A DNA stretch of 64,000 nucleotides from Tridacna crocea (GCA_943736015.1 OX031069.1:40892728-40956727); one strand, 5' to 3'. Shown: positions 36,401 to 40,514, counted from the first letter of the stretch. A program made the numbers and translations. The notes: generated by a model from the letters alone, not told the origin.

Positions 36401-38514
36401 ATAAGCATTAAAAAAAACTCGTGCTGCGCACTCGTTTTTTCAACACCTAACAACGCATCCTTGTGAGATATTTTTCATATCAAAAATAACCAGTTGATTA
36501 TCCTCTATGTACTTTATCAGTCCATTGGTATGAAGTAACAAAAAATTTAATATATTTAATGTTTTTCAGTTAATTTATTCCGCTTGATGAATGCCATTTT
36601 ACATGATAAAGATGTGAGTCCACGGACAAGTTTTATAGTCAGTTTTATAGATGAAGCTGTGCACTGTGGTCCTCAGCAGGCCAAATATATACTACAGTTT
36701 ATGCCACCTAATATGGTAAGTAAAGAGGAATTGTTCCTGCGGAAGTCTTTTTTCCAGGGTTAACTCATTACCATACAATCCCATCTTTTAACAACCCCTT
36801 GAAAACAAACCTTTTGAAAACACTGTGGGAAAAGAAGAAAATGCTGTTAACCAGCATTTTCTCCTTTTTCCACATTGTTTTCTACCCTTCCTTAAACAAA
36901 TTTTAAATTTTGAGTCACATTTATTTTGTTGTCTGGAAGTGCTCTCATTTCGGGCAAGTGTAAAATTTTGTTGTTTGGTAAAGAGTTAATTCTCTACAGC
37001 AGCATTTTGGACTCGTCCTAATTCGAAGCATGTGCAGACAACAAATTAAATGTGGCTCAGATGATCATGTCTGTAAAAGTGTAGAAAATGTTGTGGGAAA
37101 AGGAGAAAATGCGTGCTTCAGCATTTTTTCTTTTTCTTAAGATGTTTTGAAAAAACCTTTTCCACAGGGTCATTAAATCTTTGGATTTTGTGGCTGTAAA
37201 GGACACCAACCATTGTTAACTCTATTCTTTAGTCTTCTATAATACTCAAAATTTGCTGGGGATCTCACTAAAAGAGTAAGCCTGAATCTATATGTGGCAT
37301 GTATCATGGTTTTAGAATATGTTACATTGCTACACTGATCAATAAAATAACCATTGGAAATGAATCTTTAAGTCCATATCTCACAATGCGGAATGTTAAA
37401 GACATTGAGAAAGAAGCCTTTGGAAAACATTGTTGAAAAAGGAGAAAATGCTGGATACCAGCATTTTCTCCTTTTGCATCCTTTTGCAACAATGTTTTCT
37501 ACCCCATTACAGATCCAGATATCTTTCTCGGGGGGTGGGGGGGGGGGGTCCCATGAAAACGCACTTGTCTTATTATATAATACTTTGATTTCCGGATCTC
37601 GGTGGATGTAAGCTGTTTACAAGAAAAATCAACGTTTCCAGTTCTAACCATGAGAAGACCTCCACATTTAGAACCTTTTTTTTTAAATTTATGACTGTAT
37701 TTTACATAAATGCTTTGCAATATCAAACCAGTGCCATTTCCGATAACCACATTTTTGCCAAAATTCCAGGGGGGTCCGGACCCCCAGTTCCCCCGCCCCC
37801 CCTCTGGATCCGCCCATGAGACAGCGTAGTGCATGTTGCATATAGTTCTTAGCCAGTAAATGCTTTCAACTTGGACCAAATCTAGAATTTTACAGTATGG
37901 TATAGAGTTTATTCAAAACTGTTGTAACATATAACCCATACAGAAATATGTAAGGGATCCCTATCAAAGTTTGAGTAGTATAGATGTAGAAAAAAATGCA
38001 ACTTCTTATGGGCTTAACCATTTGGCTATTGGCATAGCCAATCAGAAGCTGCTCTATTTTAATGTTAGAAAAATGATTACTCTTGCAATTAAGGAGGATT
38101 TAGTGAATACTGACCCAGGACACAAATACTGGTGTACTCTGCAGCTGATATAAGTAATATTATTGAAATATGTAAAGCAGTCCTACTTTTTGCACTTTTA
38201 GGCTTCTTCTTTCTTTTTGTCCCTTTTTTAGCTCACCTGAGCACAAAGTTCTCAAGTGAGCTTTTGTGATCACAAAGTCTAATCTCAGTTTCAAAACTCC
38301 CAATACTGCTTTTGGGAGAACTTTGCCAGAAACATCAAATTATTACTTACATAATTTTATTTTACTCTCTCTTCAGCTATGTCAGGTGTTAAAGTGCATA
38401 CCAGGCGGGTTTTCCAATGAACAGATTTTACAGATATGTGACCTTTCAAATGGGACTGGGAGAAAAATGGCGGCCAAGGCAGTGTGTCATAATTCAAGAT
38501 ACTTGAACGAGTAG
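276..38514 (+). CDS. MED24: Mediator subunit 24, C-terminal 761 residues (16 exons; 5' end outside window)
   Basis: MED24 is a metazoan Mediator tail subunit that helps link transcription factors to RNA polymerase II in the nucleus. Joined exons: 276-435, 1421-1540, 2316-2443, 4740-4826, 6466-6568, 18208-18350, 19514-19634, 21218-21387, 22746-22845, 23725-23900, 25294-25525, 27197-27431, 28901-29050, 32566-32643, 36570-36715, 38377-38514. All junctions are GT-AG and all phases join without a frameshift or stop. The product matches remembered vertebrate MED24 along its length, for example LGVLCHMLSGKS, TRALLFDISFLMLCH, DSTKVDSL and the C-terminal GRKMAAKA. Vertebrate MED24 is about 990 residues, so roughly 240 N-terminal residues are missing upstream. 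The protein is helical and repeat-like with no catalytic motif. Introns range from about 0.8 to 11.6 kb and are packed with mobile elements, but no exon is interrupted. Confidence 0.96.
857..1045 (-). mobile_element. TTAA element, degenerate
   Basis: Keeps ATTGAAAGCATTT, both palindrome arms and the right TTAA; the left end is eroded. Confidence 0.6.
1119..1262 (+). repeat. Dispersed repeat (AACTGAACATTACTGCAGGC type)
   Basis: Closely similar to 40945-41080, with shorter pieces at 41450-41495 and 42240-42330. Each full copy has CACTAGAA and a small inverted repeat around CGGTTGTACCG. Confidence 0.65.
1421..1540 (+). CDS. MED24: MED24 exon b (residues 54-93)
   Basis: Phase 0 at both ends, acceptor TTATTGCAG, donor GTAAGG. 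Forty codons, KLQRPYLFCELF...WCAFTYLK, matching the family's W(T/C)AFT(F/Y)LK motif. Confidence 0.93.
1634..2065 (-). mobile_element. TTAA element split by a second element
   Basis: Outer left part 1634-1730 and right part from about 1960 to 2065 carry terminal-type sequences (GCATTTGCAGACGAC and its complement). A family A copy sits between them. Confidence 0.6.
1731..1958 (+). mobile_element. TTAA element, family A, nested
   Basis: Starts TTAACCCATTACCACACAAT; the right TTAA is mutated. Lies inside the outer copy 1634-2065. Confidence 0.7.
2062..2290 (+). mobile_element. TTAA element, family A, intact
   Basis: 229 bp; centre at 2150. Ends 25 bp before MED24 exon c. Confidence 0.9.
2316..2443 (+). 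CDS. MED24: MED24 exon c (residues 94-135 plus split codon 136)
   Basis: Acceptor GCATCAG, donor GTGAGT. Begins VPQILQKIQ, equivalent to the vertebrate IPQVLVKL segment. An intact TTAA element ends only 25 bp before the exon. Confidence 0.92.
2490..2829 (-). mobile_element. Two degenerate TTAA elements
   Basis: 2490-2620 keeps only the left arm; 2625-2829 keeps a shrunken palindrome (GGGAAAAGGAGACAATACTG). Confidence 0.55.
2826..3059 (-). mobile_element. TTAA element, reverse, aged
   Basis: Both arms present around CTGGTCAGCAG; the ends have decayed to TTGA and TTAT. Confidence 0.65.
3068..3288 (+). mobile_element. TTAA element, C ends with ATTGCTCG-type core
   Basis: Opens CTCTTTCCCGAACAAGCCC; core GAAATTACTTGTAATGAGCA. 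Shares its right TTAA with the next copy. Confidence 0.65.
3285..3513 (+). mobile_element. TTAA element, family A, intact
   Basis: 229 bp. Arm pair CACTGTAGG / CCTACATTG is largely co-changed relative to CATTGTGGG / CCCACAATG. Confidence 0.88.
4095..4322 (-). mobile_element. TTAA element, family A, reverse
   Basis: 228 bp; centre at 4235, 87 bp from the right end. Followed by a truncated copy 4323-4379. Confidence 0.85.
4380..4470 (-). other. tRNA-like sequence with A and B boxes (SINE head or tRNA pseudogene)
   Basis: On the - strand TAGCTCAGTGGT (4459-4448) resembles a pol III A box and GGTTCGAATCC (4397-4387) is a B-box match. The CTCA..TGAG hairpin between them looks like a variable arm. 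The acceptor stem does not pair well, so it is probably not a working tRNA. Confidence 0.45.
4492..4696 (-). mobile_element. TTAA element, reverse, 24-bp internal deletion
   Basis: 205 bp with perfect palindrome arms. Ends 43 bp before MED24 exon d. Confidence 0.85.
4740..4826 (+). CDS. MED24: MED24 exon d (residues 136-164 plus split codon 165)
   Basis: Acceptor ATTTCAG, donor GTAAAC. Encodes CDGILLLLGECAKYNLLSEG..., equivalent to the vertebrate segment with LLQECGKQGLLSE. Confidence 0.92.
5461..5687 (-). mobile_element. TTAA element, family A, reverse
   Basis: 227 bp; right end TTGA. Confidence 0.82.
5770..5928. repeat. Unrelated 159-bp TTAA-bounded hairpin
   Basis: ATATGGGGAAATATTTGC...GGGAAAGGTATGC pairs with GCATACCTTTCCC...GGCAAATACTTCCCCATAT (5774-5867). 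TTAA at both limits may be chance. Confidence 0.5.
6466..6568 (+). CDS. MED24: MED24 exon e (residues 165-199)
   Basis: Acceptor TTCTGCAG, donor GTTTGT. Ends in IKAEPTVHSILK, matching the conserved RAEPTVTNILK. It is followed by the largest visible intron, 11.6 kb. Confidence 0.94.
6717..6841 (-). mobile_element. TTAA element, left half only
   Basis: CTCTGTACCAAATGACAGAA and ATTGAGAGCATTT retained; cut off where the next copy begins. Confidence 0.5.
6838..7065 (+). mobile_element. TTAA element, family A, intact
   Basis: 228 bp, both TTAA present, arms nearly perfect. Confidence 0.88.
7307..7535 (+). mobile_element. TTAA element, family A, intact
   Basis: 229 bp; right half has the variant CAAATTCTGCCATTTGAGCC. 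Confidence 0.88.
8002..8204 (+). mobile_element. Two truncated TTAA elements joined
   Basis: 8002-8072 is a left end; 8073-8204 begins like family A and ends like family C without a palindrome, so it looks recombined. Confidence 0.55.
8345..8600. repeat. Dispersed GATCAGCCTGCGCAGGC-type repeat
   Basis: AAGTGTAGTCTCAGATCAGCC near the left and GGCTGATCGGAAACGACACT near the right form imperfect inverted ends. Related copies at 10433-10510, 34258-34330, 49615-49720 and 55970-56225. Confidence 0.6.
8871..9335. mobile_element. Fold-back element with internal palindrome, copy 1
   Basis: GGTGAAAGATCGAAATTTAT...CACGAGTGGC pairs with its complement to about 9035. The following 300 bp is also repeated. 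The second copy is at 35757-36212. Confidence 0.65.
9415..9632 (-). mobile_element. TTAA element, reverse, aged
   Basis: 218 bp; arms with several mismatches, right end TTAT. Confidence 0.75.
9865..10362 (+). mobile_element. TTAA element, family A, interrupted by a long-TIR element
   Basis: Removing 9879-10146 leaves an otherwise normal family A copy with both TTAA ends. Confidence 0.85.
9879..10137. mobile_element. Long-TIR element with 9-bp target duplication (Mutator-like), copy 1
   Basis: 259 bp. Left end CATCCTCGGATACCCCGGG mirrors right end CCCCGGGGTATCCGAGGATG, with TIRs of at least 40 bp. Flanks TCTTAACCT (9870-9878) and TCTTTACCT (10138-10146) form a 9-bp duplication with one change. 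Confidence 0.82.
10632..10860 (-). mobile_element. TTAA element, family C, reverse
   Basis: 229 bp. Family C is recognised by TTCCCAAACAAT ends and the GACCCGTAAAAA segment. Confidence 0.88.
11066..11191 (+). mobile_element. TTAA element, core deleted
   Basis: Left end and right arm remain; the left palindrome arm is lost. Confidence 0.5.
11221..11449 (+). mobile_element. TTAA element, family C, intact
   Basis: 229 bp, TTAA at both ends. Confidence 0.9.
11450..11759. repeat. Mosaic of eroded TTAA-element pieces
   Basis: Pieces of right halves, left halves and arms (TTTTGGGAAAATGC, GGCTTCTTTC) in changed order. Confidence 0.45.
11760..11981 (-). mobile_element. TTAA element, reverse
   Basis: 222 bp; shares TTAA 11978-11981 with the next copy. 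Confidence 0.82.
11978..12206 (+). mobile_element. TTAA element, family A, intact
   Basis: 229 bp with the co-changed arm pair CACTGTGGG / CCCACAGTG. Confidence 0.9.
12290..12518 (-). mobile_element. TTAA element, family A, reverse, intact
   Basis: 229 bp; centre at 12430, 88 bp from the right end; CACTGTGGG / CCCACAGTG arms. Confidence 0.9.
12893..13475. repeat. Compound palindromic repeat, copy 1
   Basis: GTGACCCCAGCTTAATATGA pairs with TCATATTAAGCTGGGGTCAC (12950-13172). The adjoining 13250-13475 block has repeated and inverted GGCCCAGTTACAGGTC. A related copy lies at 22985-23355 and a fragment at 56405-56480. Confidence 0.65.
13553..14032 (+). repeat. 48-bp minisatellite, ten copies
   Basis: Unit TATTGATCTACACTGACTCC...CATGCTCTAG. 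Most copies contain the perfect palindrome GGCAACTATAGTTGCC. 48 bp is 16 codons, so + frame stays open through long runs (LIYTDSRGNYSCHALV) but is stopped by TGA in copy 4. I treat it as non-coding. Confidence 0.9.
14141..14370 (-). mobile_element. TTAA element, reverse
   Basis: 230 bp, both TTAA present; family C right half. Confidence 0.85.
14616..14824 (+). mobile_element. TTAA element, family A, right palindrome arm deleted
   Basis: 209 bp; the left arm and CTGGTAACCA remain and run directly into TGTTTTCTAC. Confidence 0.8.
15187..15417 (-). mobile_element. TTAA element, C ends with ATTGCTCG core
   Basis: 231 bp; core GAAATTGCTCGTTACGAGCA combines family C ends with the core otherwise seen at 55360-55588. 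Confidence 0.85.
15649..16096 (+). mobile_element. TTAA element split at its own centre by another copy
   Basis: Left part ends GAGAAAATCCTG, right part resumes CCAGCATTTTC. The interrupted site was CTGTTAACCAG. Confidence 0.9.
15734..15962 (+). mobile_element. TTAA element, family A, nested insertion
   Basis: 229 bp with TTAA at 15734-15737 and 15959-15962. Deleting it plus one TTAA rebuilds the outer palindrome. Confidence 0.92.
16194..16710. mobile_element. Long element with 27-bp TIRs and perfect 9-bp target duplication
   Basis: 517 bp. Ends CATCTTCGCAAGCCAAGGAT and CCTTGGCTGGCGAAGATG; flanked on both sides by TTAGGTAAC (16185-16193, 16711-16719). A diverged copy at 42848-43405. Confidence 0.88.
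16854..17138 (-). mobile_element. TTAA element with duplicated left end
   Basis: The left 60 bp occurs twice, then a full reverse copy ends in TTAA at 17135-17138. Confidence 0.7.
17249..17483 (-). mobile_element. TTAA element, reverse
   Basis: 235 bp; right end TTAT. Confidence 0.8.
17520..17660 (+). mobile_element. TTAA element, truncated
   Basis: Palindrome arms intact; both outer parts shortened and abutting the next copy. Confidence 0.6.
17658..17887 (-). mobile_element. TTAA element, reverse
   Basis: 230 bp; shares TTAA 17884-17887 with the next copy. Confidence 0.85.
17884..18112 (-). mobile_element. TTAA element, reverse, intact
   Basis: 229 bp; a right-end fragment follows to 18178, 29 bp before MED24 exon f. 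Confidence 0.87.
18208..18350 (+). CDS. MED24: MED24 exon f (residues 200-246 plus split codon 247)
   Basis: Acceptor TTTTACAG, donor GTAAGT. Contains LLGVLCHMLSGKSFELILAA and AAAATGKL, among the most conserved stretches of the family. Confidence 0.97.
18471..18647 (-). mobile_element. TTAA element, shortened
   Basis: Left end lost; core and right TTAA present. Confidence 0.65.
18955..19085 (-). mobile_element. TTAA element, degenerate
   Basis: GGGAAAAGGAGAAAATGCTG and a decayed right arm remain. Confidence 0.5.
19139..19368 (+). mobile_element. TTAA element, family A
   Basis: 230 bp; shares its right TTAA with a truncated copy. Confidence 0.85.
19365..19455 (+). mobile_element. TTAA element, left part only
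   Basis: Stops at the palindrome centre; lies 58 bp before MED24 exon g. Confidence 0.65.
19514..19634 (+). CDS. MED24: MED24 exon g (residues 247-287)
   Basis: Acceptor CTCCAAAG after a long T tract, donor GTAAGG. Encodes FNEFAKQS...RALLFDISFLMLCHITQLYGTE. Confidence 0.97.
19708..19936 (+). mobile_element. TTAA element, family C, intact
   Basis: 229 bp; arms with a few mismatches (CAACATTTTCTTC). Confidence 0.87.
20622..20851 (+). mobile_element. TTAA element, family A
   Basis: 230 bp; right end TTGA. Confidence 0.8.
21218..21387 (+). CDS. MED24: MED24 exon h (residues 288-343 plus split codon 344)
   Basis: Acceptor ATTTCTAG, donor GTATGT. Contains CLPEDGK and DSTKVDSLLSAI, matching CMPEEGK and DSTKVESLVALL of vertebrates. 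Confidence 0.96.
21485..21705 (-). mobile_element. TTAA element, family B, reverse
   Basis: Family B is marked by CTCATTTCTACGCA, TTAGGGTCAATTAGAGATAC and the core GGCAAAAGGTGAAATTGCTC. Left end decayed. Confidence 0.75.
21716..21948 (+). mobile_element. TTAA element, family A, aged
   Basis: About 233 bp, mismatched arms. Confidence 0.72.
21966..22198 (+). mobile_element. TTAA element, family A
   Basis: 233 bp; a small insertion (TTTTTTATGTC) in the right half. Confidence 0.82.
22290..22446 (+). mobile_element. TTAA element, right part
   Basis: Right arm to TTAA present; left part missing. Shares TTAA with the next. Confidence 0.65.
22443..22654 (-). mobile_element. TTAA element, family B, reverse
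   Basis: 212 bp; core GAAATTGCTCGTCACGAGCA, perfect arms near the centre. Confidence 0.82.
22746..22845 (+). CDS. MED24: MED24 exon i (residues 344-377)
   Basis: Acceptor TTTTTCAG, donor GTAATA. KWHEICANIPYAV...AWEHGALSAENIK corresponds to KWHEACLSI...AWENGVLAFESIQ. Confidence 0.95.
22985..23355. repeat. Compound palindromic repeat, copy 2
   Basis: Shares GGCCCAATTACAGGTCCGAG, ACAGAATCAATATGACAACC and the GACCCGC..CAATACAGA segment with 12893-13475, in altered arrangement. Confidence 0.6.
23378..23568 (+). mobile_element. TTAA element lacking the left end
   Basis: Core and right half present; a right-end-less reverse piece follows at 23565-23670. Confidence 0.65.
23725..23900 (+). CDS. MED24: MED24 exon j (residues 378-435 plus split codon 436)
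   Basis: Acceptor TTTACAG, donor GTATGG. Encodes VKSRMLCLPVVVSAWMC...LVQPISCDGTSQYYNER. Its YYNER ending matches the family's FYNERV. Confidence 0.95.
23988..24236 (+). mobile_element. TTAA element with 20-bp internal duplication
   Basis: CAGTGTTTTCTACCCTT occurs twice in tandem, accounting for the extra length (249 bp). Confidence 0.78.
24720..24951 (-). mobile_element. TTAA element, reverse, aged
   Basis: 232 bp, palindrome much decayed. Confidence 0.7.
24963..25192 (-). mobile_element. TTAA element, reverse
   Basis: 230 bp with both TTAA. Confidence 0.85.
25294..25525 (+). CDS. MED24: MED24 exon k (residues 436-513)
   Basis: Acceptor TTTGATAG, donor GTAAGA. Contains LPPSIRPP and VFTKGWLDLVNLHTLEALL, equivalent to LLPPKRP and VLEKGWVDSRSIHIFDTLL. 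Confidence 0.96.
25554..25857 (+). mobile_element. Truncated copy (25554-25625) then full family A copy (25629-25857)
   Basis: The full copy is 229 bp, left end TTGA and right TTAA; centre GGTAACC with perfect arms. Confidence 0.8.
25854..26073 (+). mobile_element. TTAA element, family A
   Basis: 220 bp; centre shortened to AATGCTTTTATTTTC. Shares TTAA at both ends with neighbours. Confidence 0.8.
26070..26229 (+). mobile_element. TTAA element, left end missing
   Basis: Begins directly at the palindrome and ends in TTAA. Confidence 0.7.
26300..26396 (+). mobile_element. Family B right half
   Basis: AGAAACGGCTTCTTCCTTGC then GGGTCAATTAGAGATACCAT to TTAA. Confidence 0.65.
26590..26801 (-). 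mobile_element. TTAA element, reverse, aged
   Basis: ATTTTAGACTGGTCCAAATT left, GGATTGTTTGGT right; arms decayed. Confidence 0.65.
26991..27168 (+). mobile_element. Recombined TTAA element
   Basis: Family A left half joined to a family C right end (27140), then a second right end (27168); 28 bp before MED24 exon l. Confidence 0.65.
27197..27431 (+). CDS. MED24: MED24 exon l (residues 514-591 plus split codon 592)
   Basis: Acceptor TTTTTTCAG, donor GTATGG. Contains MDLEHVTLSLLIHTIPSLL and DPRGYMLAKL, matching LDMQQVTLVLLGHILPGLL and DPPGTALAKL. Confidence 0.96.
27758..27988 (+). mobile_element. TTAA element, family B
   Basis: 231 bp; core CTTGTGACGAG. Shares TTAA with the following family A copy. 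Confidence 0.87.
27985..28214 (+). mobile_element. TTAA element, family A
   Basis: 230 bp, both TTAA. Confidence 0.87.
28240..28397 (-). mobile_element. TTAA element, degenerate
   Basis: Diverged arms around an unrelated hairpin GGACTCCAGAAGTCC. Confidence 0.5.
28394..28857 (+). mobile_element. TTAA element, family C, interrupted by a SINE
   Basis: Without the SINE and one target repeat the copy is of normal length with TTAA at each end. Confidence 0.85.
28590..28811 (+). mobile_element. tRNA-derived SINE with 13-bp target duplication
   Basis: Head GGGTCCTGTGTGGCTCAGTG with A box TGGCTCAGTGG (28602-28612) and B box near 28645-28655 (GGTTCAAGCC). Body ends AAAGTGGCGTAAAACACC. Flanked by TTCAATTTGGACC at 28577-28589 and 28812-28824. 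Confidence 0.88.
28901..29050 (+). CDS. MED24: MED24 exon m with basic segment (residues 592-641)
   Basis: The frame is fixed by flanking phases: acceptor CTTCAG before 28901 and donor GTAGGC at 29051. An alternative in-frame acceptor 9 bp downstream (AG at 28908-28909) would drop three residues. Encodes a charged linker with SNRKRSRKDF and RPPKRSK, two basic clusters resembling a bipartite nuclear localisation signal. It corresponds to the KKRHRED region of vertebrate MED24. Confidence 0.9.
29060..29255 (+). mobile_element. TTAA element, family B, left arm deleted
   Basis: 196 bp. Starts 9 bp after the 3' edge of MED24 exon m, directly behind the splice donor. Confidence 0.8.
29386..29614 (-). 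mobile_element. TTAA element, reverse, intact
   Basis: 229 bp. Confidence 0.88.
29799..30040 (+). mobile_element. TTAA element, aged
   Basis: 242 bp; arms TTGTTGGAAAAG / TTTTCCAACAA show a paired change relative to family A. Confidence 0.72.
30081..30385 (+). repeat. Dispersed repeat, copy 1 of 2
   Basis: From ACCTTTAAAGGTGGCCCT to TATGGAAAATAA; strongly similar to 56962-57262. Confidence 0.75.
30440..31863 (+). repeat. TTTTAGCTCACC-type element with 166-bp tandem array
   Basis: Opens TTTTTAGCTCACCTGGGC and closes CAGGTGAGCGATCCAGGGCC...CTCTTGT. Between lie about six units of about 166 bp containing TTCTTCTCTGAAACCGCTGG and CAAGAAACATGGCTCTGGTG. Confidence 0.8.
32340..32553 (-). mobile_element. 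TTAA element, degenerate
   Basis: Left half and weak arms; lies just before MED24 exon n. Confidence 0.5.
32566..32643 (+). CDS. MED24: MED24 exon n (residues 642-667)
   Basis: Acceptor CTTTCAG, donor GTAAGT. Short acidic linker DDFINSKDEGDITPTIDTKD then PLNKAL, matching the family's DPLNRVLANLF across the next junction. Confidence 0.93.
32749..33905 (+). repeat. TTTTAGCTCACC-type element, second 166-bp array
   Basis: Opens TTTTTAGCTCACCAGAGC; about five diverged units like those at 30700-31720; the 3' end is missing. Confidence 0.75.
34390..34558 (-). mobile_element. TTAA element, truncated by another repeat
   Basis: Left half and core; replaced after 34558 by TTTAGCTCTACTGG. Confidence 0.55.
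34559..35382 (+). repeat. TTTAGCTCTACTGG-type element with about 153-bp array and GTCC microsatellite
   Basis: Opens TTTAGCTCTACTGGC and closes GCCAGTAGAGCATATTCAGG. Inner units repeat CTTGTTTACGCGATAAAGTC about every 153 bp. (GTCC)n/(GTCT)n at about 34612-34670. Confidence 0.78.
35383..35609 (+). mobile_element. TTAA element with swapped arm base pair
   Basis: 227 bp. Arms read GGACAAAATG / CATTTTGTCC where others have GGAGAAAATG / CATTTTCTCC. A right-end fragment follows to 35662. Confidence 0.85.
35757..36212. mobile_element. Fold-back element with internal palindrome, copy 2
   Basis: GGTGAAAGATCGAAATTTAT...CCATCGGTAATATTTTCAC mirrors GTGAAAATATTACCGATGG...GATCTTTCACC. Matches 8871-9335. 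Confidence 0.7.
36213..36512. repeat. Fold-back repeat, copy 1
   Basis: AATCAACTGGTTATT...GAAAAATATCTCAC pairs with GTGAGATATTTTTCATAT...AACCAGTTGATT. Other copies at 54427-54785 (inverted) and 50775-51188 (half). Confidence 0.72.
36570..36715 (+). CDS. MED24: MED24 exon o (residues 668-716)
   Basis: Acceptor GTTTTTCAG, donor GTAAGT. INLFRLMNAIL...FIDEAVHCGPQQ...LQFMPPNM corresponds to ANLFLLISSIL...FMEECVDCLEQ...LQFMPFTT. Confidence 0.96.
36760..36989 (+). mobile_element. TTAA element, family A
   Basis: 230 bp; begins 44 bp after MED24 exon o; shares TTAA with the next copy. Confidence 0.86.
36986..37204 (-). mobile_element. TTAA element, reverse, aged
   Basis: Arms partly decayed; the right end has lost TTAA. 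Confidence 0.65.
37225..37910 (+). mobile_element. Composite repeat: TTAA-type core split by a G/C-run element
   Basis: The core at 37400-37510 continues at about 37820-37905. Between them sits a 310-bp block with GATCC near each end and long G then C runs (37530-37548, 37790-37801). The flank 37225-37390 recurs at 60117-60245 and, inverted, at 40083-40215. Confidence 0.55.
38377..38514 (+). CDS. MED24: MED24 terminal exon (residues 717-761 and stop)
   Basis: Acceptor CTCTTCAG. LCQVLKCIPGG...QICDLSNGTGRKMAAKAVCH then a short tail and TAG at 38512-38514. The tail after AAKA is longer than in vertebrates. Confidence 0.95.
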   Translation, partial: LCQVLKCIPGGFSNEQILQICDLSNGTGRKMAAKAVCHNSRYLNE

Positions 38515-38582
38515 CTAGAAGTTCGTAGATGTTATGTGGAATCAATTGTGGCCAAAACAATATCTGTACAAAACTTTTCAAC

Positions 38583-38588
38583 AATAAA
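38583..38588 (+). terminator. AATAAA poly(A) signal for MED24
   Basis: First AATAAA after the stop codon, 69 bp downstream; a plausible short 3' UTR. A repeat-rich interval begins soon after. Confidence 0.6.
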
Positions 38589-38884
38589 AGTCTTAGTATT
38601 TCAAATACTCAAATATCGGATTGGTGAATAAGACGTCATAAATTTTGTCTGTGCTTATGTCATGGCCCAGTGTCTGTTCTGTGTGCGTGCGTCCGACCAT
38701 GTGCGAGGTAACTTTTATTTCAAACATAAGGCCTAGGACTACCAAATTTTGCTTGTAGCCCTATATTGAGTGGACCACTACAAAGAGATCCCAATTGATA
38801 GTATTGGGGTCAAGTTTGTCCCGACACCAGGAGTCACAAGTTTTACTTGGGCTTTTTATGGTAAAAACTTTATATATCCTCCTC

Positions 38885-39113
38885 TTAACCCTTTCCCAAA
38901 CGACAAACTTTTGGACTAGATCAAATTGAAAGCATTTGCAGATGACAATTCAAGTCATGCTGAAAAGATGATTTCTGTCTATAATAGGGTAGAAAACATT
39001 GTGGGAAAAGGAGAAAATGCTGGTTACCAGCATTTTCTCCTTTTCCCACTAGGTTTTCAAAAGGCTACCATTCAAGACCCGTAAAAAACAGGGATTGTTT
39101 GGGAAAGGGTTAA
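38885..39113 (-). mobile_element. TTAA element, family C, reverse, intact
   Basis: 229 bp; centre at 39025, 88 bp from the right end. Confidence 0.9.
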
Positions 39114-39483
39114 TAACCATAATAAGACCTAGAGCTACTAAATTTACGTCTGTCTCATGGGTCTCTTGTTTTACAGGGCCTTTTATTGAGGAAACTTTGA
39201 AAATCTACTTGTTTATAACCACACATTCTAGATCTGTATTATTTGGTAAGGGACTTTATTTTGTGAACCTCCACCAGGATTCAAATAATTATAGCTTTGT
39301 GATCAAAAATGGCTTTGCCTGAGGGTCATAACTTTCTTGTAGGATTTTATAGAAAAAAATTGTATGTCTTCCAGTTTGAAAGAAAATGGCCAACTTTTGT
39401 AATGTTTGGCTTGTAGTGTTATCACTGATTAGCCAGTGGAGCGATACAGGGCTATCATGGTCCTCATGTTTAGTGATTGATGG

Positions 39484-39690
39484 AATGGTATTTTACGCCA
39501 TTTTCAACATTATTTCAGTCATATTAGAGTGACAGCTCGCACATTCATACCTTCATATTTGCCAGTCCAAGGTTACGGCTCTAAAGTGTTTTGCCAAAGG
39601 ACATTTCCTGGAAAAACTCAATGCTTCCAGTAAGATTCGAACCTAGGATCTTTAGGTGACAAGTCCTACACTTAGCCTAGCAGGACCCTT
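39484..39690 (-). mobile_element. tRNA-derived SINE, reverse copy
   Basis: Same family as 28590-28811. On the - strand the head is AGGGTCCTGCTAGGCTAAGT, the B box GGTTCGAATCT (39642-39632) and the tail GGCGTAAAATACCATT. Confidence 0.8.
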
Positions 39691-39829
39691 ATGTCCATAT
39701 TTTTAAATAGCAAAATCTTCCTTCCACAGTGCTGTAGATCCCTATCCAAATCCAAATATACTACTTAAACTTTGATAGGGATCACTTACATATATTGCTG
39801 TATGGGTTAATATGTAACAAGTTTGCATA

Positions 39830-40083
39830 AACTCTTTACCAAACTGTAAAATTCTAGATTTGTTACCAAACTGTGAAATTCTAGATTTGTCCAAGTTGAA
39901 AGTATTCAATTACCAAAAACAATATGAAACGTTCATTATGCTGTCTGTCATATGCATGGTAAAAAAACATTGTTGGAAAAGAAGAAAATAATGGTATCCA
40001 GCATTTTCTCCTTTTCCAACATTGTTTTCCGAAGGCTTCTTTCTCAGTGTCTTTAACCGTCGACATTGTGAGGTAAAGGCTTA
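39830..40083 (-). mobile_element. TTAA element with duplicated left end
   Basis: TTACCAAACTGT..AATTCTAGATTTG occurs twice; arms CATTGTTGGAAAAG / CTTTTCCAACATTG. Confidence 0.7.
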
Positions 40084-40514
40084 AAGATCCATTTCCACTG
40101 GTCATTTTATTGACCAGTGTGGCAATGTAACATATTGTAAAACCATACATGATACATATATATTTAGGGTTAATCCTTTAGGAGGATCCCAAGCAAATTT
40201 TGAGTAGTATAGTAGTTGAGCAGTTTCACTGTAAAGCATTTGAACAGGAAATTGGAGTTTCAATTTTGGCTCAGTAGCAGATACCAAAATTTAACGCGCA
40301 TAGCAGCATTTTTGTATGAAAAATTAACAGTGGGTCTGAAGATGCAGTTTATCATACAAAAGGTAGAAAGCACTATAAAAAAGTGAGAAAACGTTGCTTA
40401 CCAATGTTTTTTTCTTGTGTCATAATAATATGTGACCCGTCACGCAAAAAAGGACCTGGGAACTGCGAAAAGTATCAGCCCTGGTCAGAGTGTAATTATT
40501 TCTTTATTATTTTT

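Noticed and set aside
37499-37879. 126-codon reverse open frame with proline/glycine-rich ends
   Set aside because: Produced by G and C runs of an inserted repeat block.
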